Under the pieces are notes generated by a model, which worked only from the letters and a program-made list of their open reading frames with translations, did not search any database and was not told the DNA's origin. Positions 62,810-64,000 of a stretch of 64,000 nucleotides of DNA are shown piece by piece. Within the stretch, counting starts at the first letter, position 1; every line of letters begins with the position of its first letter. Source of the DNA: DASRDR01 sp035550795 (lineage in GTDB: Bacteria; Methylomirabilota; Methylomirabilia; Rokubacteriales; DASRDR01). Position numbers and translations under genes: made by a program. The stretch covers positions 30,423 through 94,422 of the forward strand of contig DASZOL010000116.1 in NCBI GenBank assembly GCA_035550795.1, in the 5' to 3' direction.

Positions 62810-64000
62810 GTGACGAAGTACATCGCGTGGTTCCGGGACGTCCGTCTCAAGGACCTTCCACGCGTCGGTGGCAAGAACGCCTCGCTCGGCGAGCTCTACG
62901 GAGAGCTGACGACGGCCGGAGTGAGGGTGCCGAACGGCTTCGCGGTCACCGGCGAGGCATACGCCGCCCTCCTCGCCGAGGCGGGGCTGCGACCCCGCAT
63001 GGCGGCGCTCCTCGATGGGGTGTCGGGCGAGGACGTGGCCGTGCTGGCCAGGGCCGCGGCGGCGGTCCGGGAGCTCATCCGCGACGCCCCCTGGCCGACG
63101 GGCCTCGAGCGGGAGATCCGGGAGGCCTACGGGGCCCTCGCGCGGGAAGCCGGGCCGGATCCGAGCGTCGCCGTCCGCTCGAGCGCGACCGCCGAGGACC
63201 TGCCGGATGCGAGCTTCGCCGGGCAGCAGGAGACGTACCTCGGGGTCCGCGGCGCCGACGCGGTCGTCGCCGCGTGCCGGCGCTGCTTCGCGTCGCTCTT
63301 CACCGACCGGGCCATCGTCTACCGGATCCAGCACGGGTTCGACCACCTGGTGGTCCGCCTCTCCATCGGCGTCCAGCGCATGGTCCGGGCCGATCTGGGA
63401 GCGGCCGGGGTCATGTTCACCCTCGATCCCGAGAGCGGCTCCCGGGACCTGGTCGTGATCAACAGCGCCTACGGCCTGGGCGAGGCGATCGTCCAGGGAC
63501 AGCTCGACCCCGACGAGTTCTGGGTCTTCAAGCCAACGCTCCGCGACGGCCATCAGGCGATCCTCAAGCGCACCCTCGGCCGGAAGGACTGGAAGCTCGG
63601 GCTCGGGGCCGACGGCACGCCGGCACGGGTCGAGGTCCCCGCCGAGGCGAGACCACGCCTCAGCCTGGCGGACACCGAGGTGCTCCAGCTGGCGCGTCTC
63701 GGGATCGCGATCGAGGCCCACTACTCCGCGAAGGCGGGGCGGCCAACGCCGATGGACATCGAGTGGGCGCGCGACGGCGCGGACGGGCGGCTCTACGTTC
63801 TCCAGGCGCGACCGGAGACGGTGCATCGGGCCGAGCGCCGGCCGTCGATCCAGGTGTTCACGCTCGGTCCGACCGCGGGCTTCGAGCGGCTCGTCTCCGG
63901 CAAGGCGATCGGTCAGCGGATCGGGGTCGGCCGCGCGCGGCGCCTCCAGGGCCCCCGAGATCTCGCCCGACTCGCCCCCGGCGAGGTGCTCGTGGCGCCC
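62810..64000 (+). CDS. ppsA: Phosphoenolpyruvate synthase, N-terminal part (runs off the window)
   Basis: The visible 397 residues contain the PEP/pyruvate-binding domain: VGGKNASLGELYGEL, then VPNGFAVTGEAYAALL, VAVRSSATAEDLPDASFAGQ, QQETYLGVRGADAVV, GVQRMVRADLGAAGVMFTLD, INSAYGLGEAIVQGQ and the domain end VLQARPETVH. These match PpsA, which makes PEP from pyruvate and ATP. The central phospho-His domain begins where the window stops. I choose GTG 62810 (GGAAGG 8 bases upstream); an in-frame GTG at 62756 overlaps the usp stop and is possible. Confidence 0.9.
   Translation, partial: MTKYIAWFRDVRLKDLPRVGGKNASLGELYGELTTAGVRVPNGFAVTGEAYAALLAEAGLRPRMAALLDGVSGEDVAVLARAAAAVRELIRDAPWPTGLEREIREAYGALAREAGPDPSVAVRSSATAEDLPDASFAGQQETYLGVRGADAVVAACRRCFASLFTDRAIVYRIQHGFDHLVVRLSIGVQRMVRADLGAAGVMFTLDPESGSRDLVVINSAYGLGEAIVQGQLDPDEFWVFKPTLRDGHQAILKRTLGRKDWKLGLGADGTPARVEVPAEARPRLSLADTEVLQLARLGIAIEAHYSAKAGRPTPMDIEWARDGADGRLYVLQARPETVHRAERRPSIQVFTLGPTAGFERLVSGKAIGQRIGVGRARRLQGPRDLARLAPGEVLVAP

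Overview
The window is about two-thirds G+C or higher, dense with genes and frequently uses GTG and TTG starts with ATGA or GTGA overlaps. I see no tRNA, rRNA, insertion sequence, phage gene or CRISPR array. The gene mix (several ABC uptake systems, copper nitrite reductase, phosphoketolase, many universal stress proteins) suggests a free-living, high-G+C soil or subsurface bacterium with facultatively anaerobic or denitrifying habits. A Rokubacteria/Methylomirabilota-type organism is my guess; no marker gene here proves it.

Region 1 (1-18.9 kb) is mostly nutrient uptake and housekeeping. It holds a partial exported protein, two PPOX-fold proteins and an FAD-dependent amine oxidase, then a complete five-gene branched-chain amino-acid type ABC system (binding protein, livH, livM, livG, livF). 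After these come a DUF1353 protein, a potassium channel, a DUF2868/DUF3482 membrane-GTPase pair, a sugar ABC transporter linked to an enolase-superfamily acid-sugar dehydratase, and a KefB-like antiporter.

Region 2 (19-64 kb) is a stress, anaerobiosis and dormancy island. It includes a three-domain NirK, phosphoketolase, six universal stress proteins or domains (in five genes), OsmC, an efflux ABC operon continued by an MgtA-type ATPase and a ZIP transporter, exonuclease III, NUDIX, pyruvate dehydrogenase-type E1 subunits, an isoaspartyl methyltransferase/erythromycin-esterase fusion, three CBS proteins, pfkB, a BON protein, a membrane serine protease, an HPF/RaiA protein, an AMP ligase/ACP/acyltransferase fusion, archease and RtcB, a DksA-like protein with a divergent GroEL, the threonine degradation pair tdh-kbl, two tiny membrane proteins, and ppsA running off the end. 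An acetyl-CoA synthetase and an acyl carrier protein are present only as decayed remnants.

The most striking signal is regulatory. Nine sites matching the sigma-54 -24/-12 promoter (GG-N10-GC within TGGCAC-N5-TTGCA) lie immediately upstream of nirK, three usp transcription units, the efflux/Mg/Zn operon, the nucleotidyltransferase-protease pair, archease-rtcB, dksA-like-groEL and a micro-ORF. Several are accompanied by TGTCCC/GGGACA half-sites that could be activator sites. The set of functions resembles the DosR dormancy regulon of mycobacteria (usp, CBS, pfkB, HPF, acyltransferase), but here apparently wired to sigma-54. No sigma-54 activator gene lies in the window.
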